A DNA stretch of 39,012 nucleotides from Candidatus Anammoxibacter sp. (GCA_021777055.1 JAIQZO010000012.1:1-39012); one strand, 5' to 3'. Positions 1-8,333 are shown, counted from the stretch's first letter. The notes: generated from the sequence alone by a model not told the origin. Program-made: numbers and translations.

Positions 1-28
1 AAAGGGCTGGCCAAAGGCCAGCCCTTTT
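1..28 (-). terminator. Intrinsic terminator of the hydrazine synthase operon
   Basis: A perfect 12-bp inverted repeat (AAAGGGCTGGCC / GGCCAGCCCTTT) with an AAA loop lies 37 bp past the hzsA stop codon. Read on the minus strand it is a GC-rich stem whose 3' arm ends in T residues at the window edge, the form of a rho-independent terminator. The rest of the T tract, if any, lies outside the window. The symmetric stem could also serve a gene arriving from the other side. Confidence 0.85.
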
Positions 29-65
29 GATAAAACAGAAACAATTACCAAAGCTTTAGAAAATA

Positions 66-2480
66 TTATCTTCCTACACCTGGTAAGTGATCAGGCCCCT
101 GGATATTATCCCACTGTGCGCCTAAATCAATCCACTCTACAATTGCATACCTTTCATCAACTGTAAGAATATCATCATGTAATACTCTTCCAGCCTTTGG
201 GAAAGGATTAGCTGGTCCAAAATCACTCAACTTCTCTTCATACAGTCTCCATACCAACAAACTGTTAATAGCACTTGCTGGATTTACATATCTTCCACCA
301 AGGTTCTTATCTTTTCCTTTTACAGAAGCCAATAAGCTATTATATGATTTAGAGAAAGCTGCTGAACCATTTACATTTTCAAGAGCTAAACCACCACTTA
401 AGTTCGGTGACTGACCCTGTGTATGACAACTTGCACATTTAGCATCAATGATTGGCTGAATGTCTCTTCTGAAATCTACAGTCCTTCTGTACTCATCTCT
501 CAAACCTTCAACTGGTACACTAGTTGTACCTGAAGGTCCACCATAGTATACGTCTGAAGGAACAACAACGTCTTCACCATGCTTTGTTCCTGCATAGTTA
601 CCATGTTTGTCTAACCTTAAGCTACCATATGCAAAAGGTGAATCATAGTGACTTAAGTCACTGAACCACCAGTTGTATAAAGCTTTAGCGTGAACATTTT
701 TGTAAGCTCTTCCGCCATATGAACCATCATGACATCCGATACAAATTCTTTCACCATAAGGTCTAACATAACTCCAGCTCAATTGAGTCTGAACTGACAT
801 ACCCTTGTCATCAAGGATCTGTACATAGTATGGAACATCAGCTGTCTGTGATGTTACAACTGAACCATCATCAAACACATTCTGATATCCAATAATTCTT
901 CTCTGTCCAAACATAGTACCTGAGTTACTGCTAGTTCTTTCACCACCTAATAGGTGACTACCAACTCCAACAGCAAATTTCTTTGCATCAGGTTCTGTGC
1001 AAGGAAGACCTTCTATAATTCTTACCGCTTTTACATCACCATGTTTTATATCTTTTGTTCTCTGCTCTGGATATGGCCCAATTGGCATATCTGAAATCGT
1101 TGTATCAAAGCAGATCCATGTTGCCCAAGAGTGTGGGTAACCTTCCACATTTACCTGGTCAAATGGCTGATAAGTCACAGCTGTTACACCAAAATTCTGA
1201 CCATCACTAAATGTGTTTATCCATCTCTGTTTATATTTTGTATAAACTGGAGCTGGCTGATGATCATTCCACTCTGGATCGTCATAAATTACCTGACCTG
1301 GTTTTCCTGTGTTCTTGTCGAACCAGTAAAGACCAAAGTTGCCTCTTTCTGCATATGATACTGCAATTCTGCCATCTGGAAGAGGATATGGACTTCTGTA
1401 CAATCCACCATCATCTGCAGACTCTTTTTTGTATGTACTTGCATAAGGAGAATTCCATGATACTGAAGCCAAAGAACCTACACCGCTATGTATGCTATCT
1501 GTTTCAATGTAGTAGATTCTCTTATCAGGACCACATTTTGCACCAATTTTACCTTTAGTAGGCTGCTGATTCTCATAGTTTCCATAAATATGTCTTGGAT
1601 ACCAACCATCCCAGTTGTCAACCATTATAGCAACTCTACCTTTTCCATCAGCTCTTGCACCATTTGCCTGTGTTCCAGCAAACATTACATTACCTTCTGG
1701 TGTTAACCATAGGTCATAGTTTGAGCTCATGTTAAAGGAAACCTGCGACATTACTGTACCAAGGTTTTCCCAAGTACATTCTGGTCTACCATTTAAAACG
1801 TGACCAGTTACTCTCTGCATTGTGTTACCTGGATCAAGACGATAGGTATTAAATATACCTGGCTGATAGTATTCGTCAAGAACACCAGCAGGAGAATAGC
1901 TTAACAATATCATACCAACTTTTTCAATCTCACCATGAACAGACCAGTCACCTTCAAAGTATCTGTCTCTCCATATAACTCTACCTTTACCATCTTCTAT
2001 ACTAGCAGCTGGGTAGTAAATTGGGTTTTTGCAAACACCCTTTACATCAGTTAACTGTCTTAGACCTGAACCATCTATGTTGATCTCCCAGATCTGACAA
2101 TCACTACCTGATTTTACACCAGCAAATAGAAGTTTACTGCCATCCCAATAAGTGCAAGGATCAAATGCACACTTAAAGCCTTCTGTTAAAACTTTAAGCT
2201 CTTTTGATTTTGTATTGTATGAAACAATCCTTGAATTCTCAGGAACATAATATGGATAACTATGATAAGGGTCACCACTAGCAGTTTGTTTTGACTGAGT
2301 AAATACAACTGTATCTACTTCCCCCTGTACTTCTCCTGATTTACCCCAATAATCTCCATATAGGGCTTTGCCAGGTGTAGCTGAACCCATTCCCACAGGA
2401 GCACTGAAGGCTGCACTACTCATTAGACCAATCACTAATGAGATAACTGCAACAAATTTAAAACTCCTTGCTTTTCTCAT
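66..2480 (-). CDS. hzsA: Hydrazine synthase alpha subunit HzsA (diheme, catalytic)
   Basis: Catalytic subunit of hydrazine synthase, which makes hydrazine from nitric oxide and ammonium in the anammoxosome. The 804-residue protein has a signal peptide (about residues 1-26, ending AFSA). Two c-heme motifs are visible: CIGCH with C580, C583 and H584, followed by Y588, and CASCH at 682-686. The HDGSY spacing of His and Tyr matches the active-site heme alpha-I of Kuenenia HzsA, where His587 and Tyr591 are the ligands as I recall, an offset of only three residues. H768 is a possible second ligand for the C-terminal heme. The middle of the protein has WD/propeller-like repeats, as in the known structure. 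The ATG is preceded by AAAGGAG. It is the last gene of the operon, 97 bp after hzsC and just before the terminator. Length and gene order match the Kuenenia cluster kuste2859-2861. Confidence 0.95.
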   Translation of the reverse strand: MRKARSFKFVAVISLVIGLMSSAAFSAPVGMGSATPGKALYGDYWGKSGEVQGEVDTVVFTQSKQTASGDPYHSYPYYVPENSRIVSYNTKSKELKVLTEGFKCAFDPCTYWDGSKLLFAGVKSGSDCQIWEINIDGSGLRQLTDVKGVCKNPIYYPAASIEDGKGRVIWRDRYFEGDWSVHGEIEKVGMILLSYSPAGVLDEYYQPGIFNTYRLDPGNTMQRVTGHVLNGRPECTWENLGTVMSQVSFNMSSNYDLWLTPEGNVMFAGTQANGARADGKGRVAIMVDNWDGWYPRHIYGNYENQQPTKGKIGAKCGPDKRIYYIETDSIHSGVGSLASVSWNSPYASTYKKESADDGGLYRSPYPLPDGRIAVSYAERGNFGLYWFDKNTGKPGQVIYDDPEWNDHQPAPVYTKYKQRWINTFSDGQNFGVTAVTYQPFDQVNVEGYPHSWATWICFDTTISDMPIGPYPEQRTKDIKHGDVKAVRIIEGLPCTEPDAKKFAVGVGSHLLGGERTSSNSGTMFGQRRIIGYQNVFDDGSVVTSQTADVPYYVQILDDKGMSVQTQLSWSYVRPYGERICIGCHDGSYGGRAYKNVHAKALYNWWFSDLSHYDSPFAYGSLRLDKHGNYAGTKHGEDVVVPSDVYYGGPSGTTSVPVEGLRDEYRRTVDFRRDIQPIIDAKCASCHTQGQSPNLSGGLALENVNGSAAFSKSYNSLLASVKGKDKNLGGRYVNPASAINSLLVWRLYEEKLSDFGPANPFPKAGRVLHDDILTVDERYAIVEWIDLGAQWDNIQGPDHLPGVGR

Positions 2481-2577
2481 AAAGCTAAATTCTCCTTTAA
2501 CAAAATTATTTAATAACTTACTTTCAGATATCTATTAAATAATACCATCTTAATAAATACTCAATCTGGCAAAGAGA

Positions 2578-3606
2578 TTACAATGCCTTCATATACTCAA
2601 CAAGGTCTTGCAACTGCTCTTCTGTTAAATGAGAAGTTACACCATGCATATCTTTATCATTAACAGTGTTGTTAATTGTATCAATTAAACCTACAGCACT
2701 GCCATCATGAAAGTATGTAGCAGAAGCATAAATATCCCTTAATGTTGGTGTATCAAACTCTTTAACAAGGTCAAGTCCAATAATAGGAATATCCTGCTCT
2801 TCACCATAAGGATCTACACCTGCATTAAGAGCAACCTGGTTAAATACCTTACCTGGTGTTGATCTGAAACCATCTTTACCGATTCTTCCTGTTCCTACAT
2901 CGTGAGTCTGAGCATCACTAAATAGCGCTCTTCTGTCTGTAGGGTCACCAGGATGACACTCTAAACAACCAACTTTCTGGTCTTCAAATATTTTCTGACC
3001 TCTTTTTTGAGCTGCTGTCAGGTTACCTGCATCATCTCTGAATGGGCTACCTGTAAACTCTAAAGCTCTGATGTAAGCAATTAAAGCTTCTAATCTATCA
3101 GAAGAGAAATTTTCGCTTCTAAACACAAATCCTGGGTCACGACCACATACTCTGTCAATTGAAGATGTTGCACCTACAATTTCATCAGGGTGACCTGTAA
3201 AACCTTCGTGTCTGAAAGGAGGTAAATATCTTCCACCACGAATATACTTTGTATTCTTCCAACTTCCCCAACCTTCGTCTCCAAGATCCCAAATAAGTCC
3301 TGTTGTCTGTCCTCTTTCATAGTGGCAACTAGCACATGTATATTCACCTTGAAGCGCCCATGATGCGTCATTGAAAAGGAACTGACCATCTCTAACAAAT
3401 TTAGCTCTAAAAGGAGAGTGTTTAACCCTGTAATGTACTTCTGGAACTGTTAAAGGCTCTGCTCTGTCAAGCGGCTCCCACTCTGCTCCAACTTGAATAG
3501 TGGAAACAACCTTTGCTTCGCCGCTTATCCCTGTATTAGAAAAGGAAAACGCTGAAACACAGGCAAGACCCATTACTCCTAGAAAAGTATATACCTTTCT
3601 ACTCAT
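2578..3606 (-). CDS. hzsC: Hydrazine synthase gamma subunit HzsC (diheme, CCP/MauG-like)
   Basis: Gamma subunit of hydrazine synthase, related to diheme cytochrome c peroxidase/MauG proteins and thought to reduce nitric oxide or nitrogenous intermediates before condensation in the alpha subunit. The 342-residue protein begins with a signal peptide (MSRKVYTFLGVMGLACVSAF) and carries CASCH at 91-95 and CLECH at 214-218. A lone Cys154 (DRVCGRD) sits where the Kuenenia structure has a cysteine making an extra thioether to heme gamma-I; that link is from memory. An in-frame TTG at 3621 would add five residues, but it overlaps the Shine-Dalgarno GGAGGA, so the ATG at 3606 is the start. It lies between hzsB (114 bp upstream) and hzsA (97 bp downstream). 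The subunit is separate from HzsB here; I recall reports of the two being fused in some anammox bacteria. Confidence 0.93.
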   Translation of the reverse strand: MSRKVYTFLGVMGLACVSAFSFSNTGISGEAKVVSTIQVGAEWEPLDRAEPLTVPEVHYRVKHSPFRAKFVRDGQFLFNDASWALQGEYTCASCHYERGQTTGLIWDLGDEGWGSWKNTKYIRGGRYLPPFRHEGFTGHPDEIVGATSSIDRVCGRDPGFVFRSENFSSDRLEALIAYIRALEFTGSPFRDDAGNLTAAQKRGQKIFEDQKVGCLECHPGDPTDRRALFSDAQTHDVGTGRIGKDGFRSTPGKVFNQVALNAGVDPYGEEQDIPIIGLDLVKEFDTPTLRDIYASATYFHDGSAVGLIDTINNTVNDKDMHGVTSHLTEEQLQDLVEYMKAL

Positions 3607-3613
3607 AAAAATA

Positions 3614-3619
3614 TCCTCC
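3614..3619 (-). promoter_or_regulatory. Ribosome binding site deciding the hzsC start
   Basis: GGAGGA on the minus strand, seven bases before the ATG at 3606. It overlaps an in-frame upstream TTG, so initiation there is unlikely and the ATG (MSRKVY) is chosen. Confidence 0.8.
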
Positions 3620-3720
3620 AATATAAATAATACAACAAAATAACTATCAGTAAATTTACTATATTACCTATTTTATAAAGATCTAAAATAGGTTAAAACA
3701 ATTAAGACAACTGAAACATC

Positions 3721-4863
3721 TTAATTTGGTGCTGAAATTACTGATATGCTGTTTGAGAAATAGTTTGCAGCATAGCAGAACTTACCATCAGCTGATGTAA
3801 CAACTGAACTTGGACAAAGACCTACATTCACTCTCTGAACAAGATACTCTGTAGTTGTTTCAAAGTCGTCTCTGATGTAATCAAGCTCTTCCTGTGTATT
3901 TGATGCTACTACGTTAATCAACTTTGCAAGATCAAGAATTGTAATCCTGTGCATCGCTCTAACAGCTATATAAACATACTTACCCTGTGGATCAACTGTA
4001 ATACCATAAGGATTACCATCATAATCATTTAACTCATCTATTGGTAATCTTGCAACCTTTCCACCTTTTTTAGTCTCAATAACAGCTATATTGTTTGTAA
4101 AGATCTGTCCATTCTCTGCTTCACAAACTGGCAACCAGATTTTAGGAGTTTCATAAGTAACAATAGCGTAGCAACCACATGGTGTGTGTGTAACACCTCT
4201 CAAGTTAGCGCTTTCGCCTATTATCCTGTTCTCTACAACTTTGTTTGTTGTTAAATCAATAAAATCAACTGATCTATTTGCTTTTCCAGCTGTATCTAAG
4301 ATAACAATCGCTGATTTTCCATCAGGAGAAATAGAGATGTCTCTTGGACCATAATCAGTTGTAGGAATTGATCCAACTTTTTTGTTTGTGGTTGTATCGA
4401 TCATATCGATAGCATTCCACATATTACCTGAACAGCAAACATAAGCTATTTTTCCATCTTTGCTTAGTTTAACACTACAAGGCCAATCACCTACTTTAAT
4501 CTCACTGGTAACTTTCTGTTTTGCAATATCTATAACAGAAACACTATCACTCTCTGCATTACATACATAAAGAGTTTTACCATCTAAGGAAACTACCGCA
4601 GCCTCTGGCTGATCACCAACAGGAACTTCTCCTAAGATTTTCTGAGATTTTGTATCAATTATACTAACACTATGGCCGGACTGATTGGCAGTAAACATTG
4701 TCTTGCCATCTGGTGATAATGTTATATAAAAAGGTGATGGATGTTCCGATTTAATCCGTGTTCCCTGGATAAATCCAGCTTGTGATACACCGCTACCTAT
4801 AACAGCAGATAGCGCTACACCTACACCAAGGAACAGAGAAATATACTTCTTACCAATTCTCAT
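3721..4863 (-). CDS. hzsB: Hydrazine synthase beta subunit HzsB (seven-bladed propeller)
   Basis: Heme-free beta-propeller subunit of hydrazine synthase. The 380-residue protein has a signal peptide (MRIGKKYISLFLGVGVALSA, cleavage near residue 30) and then YVTN/NHL-type propeller repeats. Recurring patterns such as SPDGKTMFTANQSGHSVSII, SLDGKTLYVCNAESDSVSVI and SKDGKIAYVCCSGN mark successive blades, and the last repeat (SADGKFCYAANYFSNSISVI) closes the ring. No CxxCH motif is present, as expected for the beta subunit. Several cysteines (CC at the third repeat, CGC near the middle) could be structural. The ATG has a strong AGGAGGAAG ribosome binding site. It follows the Cys-rich protein gene by 38 bp and precedes hzsC, the same beta-gamma-alpha order as in Kuenenia. 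Confidence 0.93.
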   Translation of the reverse strand: MRIGKKYISLFLGVGVALSAVIGSGVSQAGFIQGTRIKSEHPSPFYITLSPDGKTMFTANQSGHSVSIIDTKSQKILGEVPVGDQPEAAVVSLDGKTLYVCNAESDSVSVIDIAKQKVTSEIKVGDWPCSVKLSKDGKIAYVCCSGNMWNAIDMIDTTTNKKVGSIPTTDYGPRDISISPDGKSAIVILDTAGKANRSVDFIDLTTNKVVENRIIGESANLRGVTHTPCGCYAIVTYETPKIWLPVCEAENGQIFTNNIAVIETKKGGKVARLPIDELNDYDGNPYGITVDPQGKYVYIAVRAMHRITILDLAKLINVVASNTQEELDYIRDDFETTTEYLVQRVNVGLCPSSVVTSADGKFCYAANYFSNSISVISAPN

Positions 4864-4901
4864 ATTAATTACTTCCTCCTAAAATTAACAGATAAATTTC
4901 T

Positions 4902-5456
4902 TTAGTAGGCCACATGCGGACATGTACCTGACATTGTACAAACCGATTCCAGCGCAGTTCCATCATCGGGACATGTACCAGCATCAATTAACGTAGGCAC
5001 ATAAGTCCTTTTAGGATCTAACTTATGACCAGTTCCCGGCTCGTGCCAATCTTTATTACATTTGGAACAGTGAAACAGTACACGTGAATAGACACCCTGA
5101 CTGGTAATGTCATCCATACATACATCACAACTTCCAGGATGCGGAATACAGACCCCATATTCCTCACACTCAGTGTTTATACAGCTAAACGCTACTTTTT
5201 CACAACCCCAAGCATGCGGCAACTTTGTATGAGGATTCTGTGCCTCTTCATGATCTGAGAAATCCCAAATGTAATCTACACTTGGACATTCATCAAATGC
5301 ATGCCGAACCTTCTTACATATCTCACACCAATACTGCTCGCCTATAACCTTTTTGACATTACAGGGTTTATCCCAAGCAGCAAATGTTACTGAAGATACC
5401 GCAAACATCAGACCTACAAAAAAAAGACCGCCAAACATTACTCTCTTTTTCAACAT
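4902..5456 (-). CDS. Exported cysteine-rich protein of the hydrazine synthase operon
   Basis: Not recognised at family level. The chosen ATG gives 184 residues (MLKKRVMFGG...) with a typical signal peptide ending VTFA-AW. The reading frame extends upstream, but the GGGGGTGAG just before this ATG and the signal peptide favour the shorter form. The mature part is unusually rich in Cys, with paired CxxC units (CEIC, CDVC, CSKC), further spaced Cys (CPSV, CEEYGVC, CPDDGTALESVC, CTMSGTC) and nearby His. This suggests zinc ribbons, iron-sulfur clusters or disulfides. There is no CxxCH, so it is not a c-type cytochrome. Its position, 38 bp before hzsB and after the electron-transfer genes, points to a role in assembly, metal or heme delivery, or electron transfer to hydrazine synthase. 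That role is inference from context only. Confidence 0.75.
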   Translation of the reverse strand: MLKKRVMFGGLFFVGLMFAVSSVTFAAWDKPCNVKKVIGEQYWCEICKKVRHAFDECPSVDYIWDFSDHEEAQNPHTKLPHAWGCEKVAFSCINTECEEYGVCIPHPGSCDVCMDDITSQGVYSRVLFHCSKCNKDWHEPGTGHKLDPKRTYVPTLIDAGTCPDDGTALESVCTMSGTCPHVAY

Positions 5457-5554
5457 CTCACCCCCTTTCAAAATATTTAATACACAAAAAAATATGTATT
5501 CTATTTTTTTGCAATTACCTCCTTTCATCTAATTAAAAACTAAATAAAAAAAAA

Positions 5555-6400
5555 TCAAATTAATAATACAAGTAACCCAGCAATCATTAAGGCTGAAACA
5601 ACAAGCCCAATAATTAACAGGGGAATACCTATTAACTTACATCCAAAGCTTGCCATGCATGAAGGAGGTGTAGCCTTTAACTCATGCAGCTTGTTTTCCT
5701 TAACTAACATATCATACTGTGTCCCTCTTTCATGAATAAGATCATGCTCTGTAACTCTTCCTGTAAACATCGCCTCGTCAACAGGGACCTTATCAGGTAA
5801 AAGATGAGTGTGTATGAAATGTATTGTAAAGATAAAGACAGCTGCCAATATCCCTTCATATCTATGAACAATTAATGCAAGACTTGGCAAATCAATGATT
5901 TGAGCTAAAAATCCTGGCACGAACTTTACAGCCTGTACCGGATACCAAAGAATCAAACCAGAAACTGCCATTACTATTGTACCCCACATTAATGACAAAT
6001 ATTCAATTTTTTCCCAATATATCCATTTACCATAACGTGGCCGTGGACCTAACCCAAAAAACCATTTAATGTCACCTAAAACATCTTCAAGATCTTTAGG
6101 ATTTGGTATTAAGGAATCAGCTCCCCACAAGTAGTTACCTTTGTTTTTAACTCCGATATTATATGAAAGCCAGAGAAAATGAACAAATGCAACTAAAAAT
6201 GTAAGTACAGCGCAGAATCTATGTATTATTCCTGCGGTTGGATACCCACCCATTACTTCATATAGCCACCTTGCCCATGCTGCATCTTTAAATACAAGAG
6301 GCATTCCTGTGAGCACAAGGCCAAAAAAACTAATTATAGTTAAAAAATGGCCTAATCGATGAAAAAGCGAGAACCGCATATAAAAGGTATTATCACTCAT
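5555..6400 (-). CDS. Membrane di-heme cytochrome b (FdhI/Ni-hydrogenase cytochrome b family)
   Basis: Integral membrane cytochrome b of the formate dehydrogenase gamma/hydrogenase b-subunit type, 281 residues. Predicted helices are about 14-34 (HRLGHFLTIISFFGLVLTG), 55-78 (IHRFCAVLTFLVAFVHFLW), 135-155 (LSLMWGTIVMAVSGLILW), 175-200 (VHRYEGILAAVFIFTIHFIH) and a C-terminal anchor. Histidines in helices 1, 2 and 4 are the likely b-heme ligands. The ATG at 6400 has TAAGGATC before it and overlaps the end of the multiheme gene by 8 bp, so translation is probably coupled. It probably takes electrons from the quinol pool and passes them to the adjacent c-type cytochromes. It corresponds to the electron-transfer module upstream of hzs in Kuenenia (kuste2854-2856, from memory). 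Confidence 0.85.
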   Translation of the reverse strand: MSDNTFYMRFSLFHRLGHFLTIISFFGLVLTGMPLVFKDAAWARWLYEVMGGYPTAGIIHRFCAVLTFLVAFVHFLWLSYNIGVKNKGNYLWGADSLIPNPKDLEDVLGDIKWFFGLGPRPRYGKWIYWEKIEYLSLMWGTIVMAVSGLILWYPVQAVKFVPGFLAQIIDLPSLALIVHRYEGILAAVFIFTIHFIHTHLLPDKVPVDEAMFTGRVTEHDLIHERGTQYDMLVKENKLHELKATPPSCMASFGCKLIGIPLLIIGLVVSALMIAGLLVLLI

Positions 6401-7439
6401 GATCCTTATCCTTTCCTTTCCTTTCATCCATAATTTCCCTAAACCATGTCAACAGTGAATGAAGTCCAAACTTTGAAAAAAGCATTGTCAACAATCCAAT
6501 ATATCCCACAAAAACAATCATTAGGTATGAATTAGGATCTTTTCCTACTTTCTTCAAACCTTCAGGGAAATTTTTAAAGCTTAGTAAATTTGAAACTAAA
6601 GATTTATAAAAACCAATCTCTTTTATTCTTGGATGCTCAATATGCATTACAAACTTTTCATCTGCACCAATGTGACACTTACCACACACCTCTATCCTGT
6701 TCTTAATACCCATTTGCGAGTCAGGATTTGAGGAATTCAAGATATCGTGCGAGCCATGACAATCTGCGCAAGTTGGAATCTCTTTAGTTGTTACACCAAG
6801 AGCCGCCACCTGTCCATGAAAATTATTTTTATATGACGCTAAATGCTCTTTATGACAATTACCACAAGTGTTAATTGTCATCTTTCTGTGCTCAGGGCCA
6901 TCTGCGTAAGGAACAAACATTGGCCTCTCTTTTCCCCATGTGGATTGATGAAAAGCCAACCCAATATGACACCCTTTACATGTTGGCGGAGAAAACCCCT
7001 TCTCTTTCATCAATTTAACATGATTACTATCTCTGTAACTGGCAGCAGGATCATCGTGACAAAATGTAGCGCAATCCACCCTTTTCAGGTTAAGATTATG
7101 CATACCTTCTGATTCTTCAAGATCACCGTGGCAATCTATACAATAAAAATCGTCCTTACCATGTATAGAAGTTGCAAACGCCTCCTGATCAACGATCATT
7201 GAGACAATTTCCAAATCTCCAGTTTCAGGATCTATCCTTGCCTTTTTAGTCTCACCAAAATCTCCGCACATTTCTGCATTTTCATGGCATTGCAAACAAT
7301 CACTATTCTCTTGTGCACCAACCGAAACGTGAAAAAATAGAGAGAAAACTAGAAGAGACAAAAGGGAAATCAAAAATCTCTTTCCATTAACAACTTTCAA
7401 TTCTCTAAAATCCCCTTTAGAAAGATTTTTCAATATCAT
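6393..7439 (-). CDS. Membrane-anchored multiheme cytochrome c (six CxxCH plus one CxxxCH)
   Basis: Multiheme c-type cytochrome of 348 residues, probably an electron carrier between the neighbouring cytochrome b and the triheme cytochrome or hydrazine synthase. It has an N-terminal signal or anchor (about 20-43), six CxxCH motifs (starting at C48, C100, C154, C192, C224, C252) and one expanded CATFCH motif (C123, C127, H128), for up to seven hemes. A C-terminal transmembrane helix lies at about 305-322 (YLMIVFVGYIGLLTMLF), followed by a charged tail. The spacing of hemes and free His resembles NrfH/cytochrome c3-type modules. The ATG at 7439 has only a weak ribosome binding site. A TTG at 7400 (KVVNGKRFL...) follows AAAGGGGAT and gives a more typical signal peptide, so the start is uncertain. 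The 3' end overlaps the cytochrome b gene. Confidence 0.88.
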   Translation of the reverse strand: MILKNLSKGDFRELKVVNGKRFLISLLSLLVFSLFFHVSVGAQENSDCLQCHENAEMCGDFGETKKARIDPETGDLEIVSMIVDQEAFATSIHGKDDFYCIDCHGDLEESEGMHNLNLKRVDCATFCHDDPAASYRDSNHVKLMKEKGFSPPTCKGCHIGLAFHQSTWGKERPMFVPYADGPEHRKMTINTCGNCHKEHLASYKNNFHGQVAALGVTTKEIPTCADCHGSHDILNSSNPDSQMGIKNRIEVCGKCHIGADEKFVMHIEHPRIKEIGFYKSLVSNLLSFKNFPEGLKKVGKDPNSYLMIVFVGYIGLLTMLFSKFGLHSLLTWFREIMDERKGKDKDHE

Positions 7440-7494
7440 TAATTTATCTCAATCAAAAAGTTAAAAACCTAAAGTTAAGTTAAATAGCCGTATT

Positions 7495-8223
7495 TTACTT
7501 CTTATATGGAGAATAAAGGATCGGATCGTTCGCTGCAATTCCCTCATCCTGAGCTTTCTTTTTATCAGCAGCAGACAATTTTGCTATAACATCATCAATA
7601 TGATCCTGATCCCTGTGATCATCTATCTTAAAATATTCCTTAAACTTAAACAACTTATCTGTTTTTGGACATTTACGCGCTGCAGCAGGATCTTCCCAAT
7701 GACACTCTAAGCACTGCTCTTTTACAGTCTTAGGAGAATTAACTCCAGCAATTCTTCCACCAGCTTCAAATTGAGCTCTACGTGCTTCAAGAGGATCTGA
7801 TTTCATTAATTTGCTAAACGCATCTTTACCTTTACCTTTATAATTCTTCTTTACCTTAACATAACCATCCCCAGGTCCGTGACAAGCTTCACAGGTTACA
7901 TTTTCAATAAAGTTACCATATTTTGACTTGCCCTTTTTTATCTTTTTATCTAATGCAGTTGCGTGACATGATAAGCACTCTGGGTTTGTTCTCTCTTCAT
8001 CTGTTTTTAATCTGCTAAATGTATTGAAGTGCCCTACTTTTTCTTCATAACCAACTTTTTTATACTCATTACCTTCAGTAGTCTTGTTCATATGGCATTT
8101 ACATCCAGCACCACCTAAGTATTTGTACTCTTTAGCAAAAGTTGTATTTGCTGAAAACATTACGCCAGCTGAGAAAAAAAGAATCCCACCTGCAATCGCT
8201 ATCTGCCTGACCTTTTTAAACAT
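7495..8223 (-). CDS. Soluble triheme cytochrome c, first gene of the hydrazine synthase operon
   Basis: Exported cytochrome c of 242 residues with a signal peptide ending TTFA-KE. Three canonical heme motifs are present: CLSCH, CEACH and CLECH. Ahead of them lies GCKCHM, a CxCH with one residue too few between the cysteines, where cytochrome c554-type proteins carry their first heme. The rest is lysine-rich and charged, suggesting a soluble carrier docking to acidic partners. A triheme protein at the start of the hzs cluster fits kuste2854, which I recall as the donor of the electron-transfer module. The ATG has a strong AAAGGAGGAG site. A near-consensus promoter lies about 80 bp upstream and a 55-bp gap separates it from the next cytochrome gene, so it appears to be the first gene of the transcript. 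Confidence 0.88.
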   Translation of the reverse strand: MFKKVRQIAIAGGILFFSAGVMFSANTTFAKEYKYLGGAGCKCHMNKTTEGNEYKKVGYEEKVGHFNTFSRLKTDEERTNPECLSCHATALDKKIKKGKSKYGNFIENVTCEACHGPGDGYVKVKKNYKGKGKDAFSKLMKSDPLEARRAQFEAGGRIAGVNSPKTVKEQCLECHWEDPAAARKCPKTDKLFKFKEYFKIDDHRDQDHIDDVIAKLSAADKKKAQDEGIAANDPILYSPYKK

Positions 8224-8304
8224 AAACTCCTCCTTTTACAAAACAACAATAATTATAGTATAACAAAAAAATAATTAATAAATATCAAATATAGAGCGTT
8301 GACA

Positions 8305-8333
8305 ATTCTATCACTTGCAATATAACGTGTCAA
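8305..8333 (-). promoter_or_regulatory. Sigma-70-type promoter of the hydrazine synthase operon
   Basis: On the minus strand TTGACA (8333-8328) is followed after exactly 17 bp by TAGAAT (8310-8305), a perfect -35 and a five-of-six -10. This predicts a start near 8298 and a leader of about 75 nt before the ATG at 8223. An opposite-strand TTGACA (8299-8304) makes an inverted TTGACA...TGTCAA pair around the promoter, which may be an operator or chance. Confidence 0.75.

Noticed and set aside
3606..3621. TTG start for hzsC
   Set aside because: The TTG overlaps the ribosome binding site that serves the ATG at 3606.
8299..8326. Plus-strand promoter TTGACA-16-TATAAC
   Set aside because: It points into the 3' end of accC with no plus-strand gene downstream; kept only as part of the dyad remark, not as a separate promoter.
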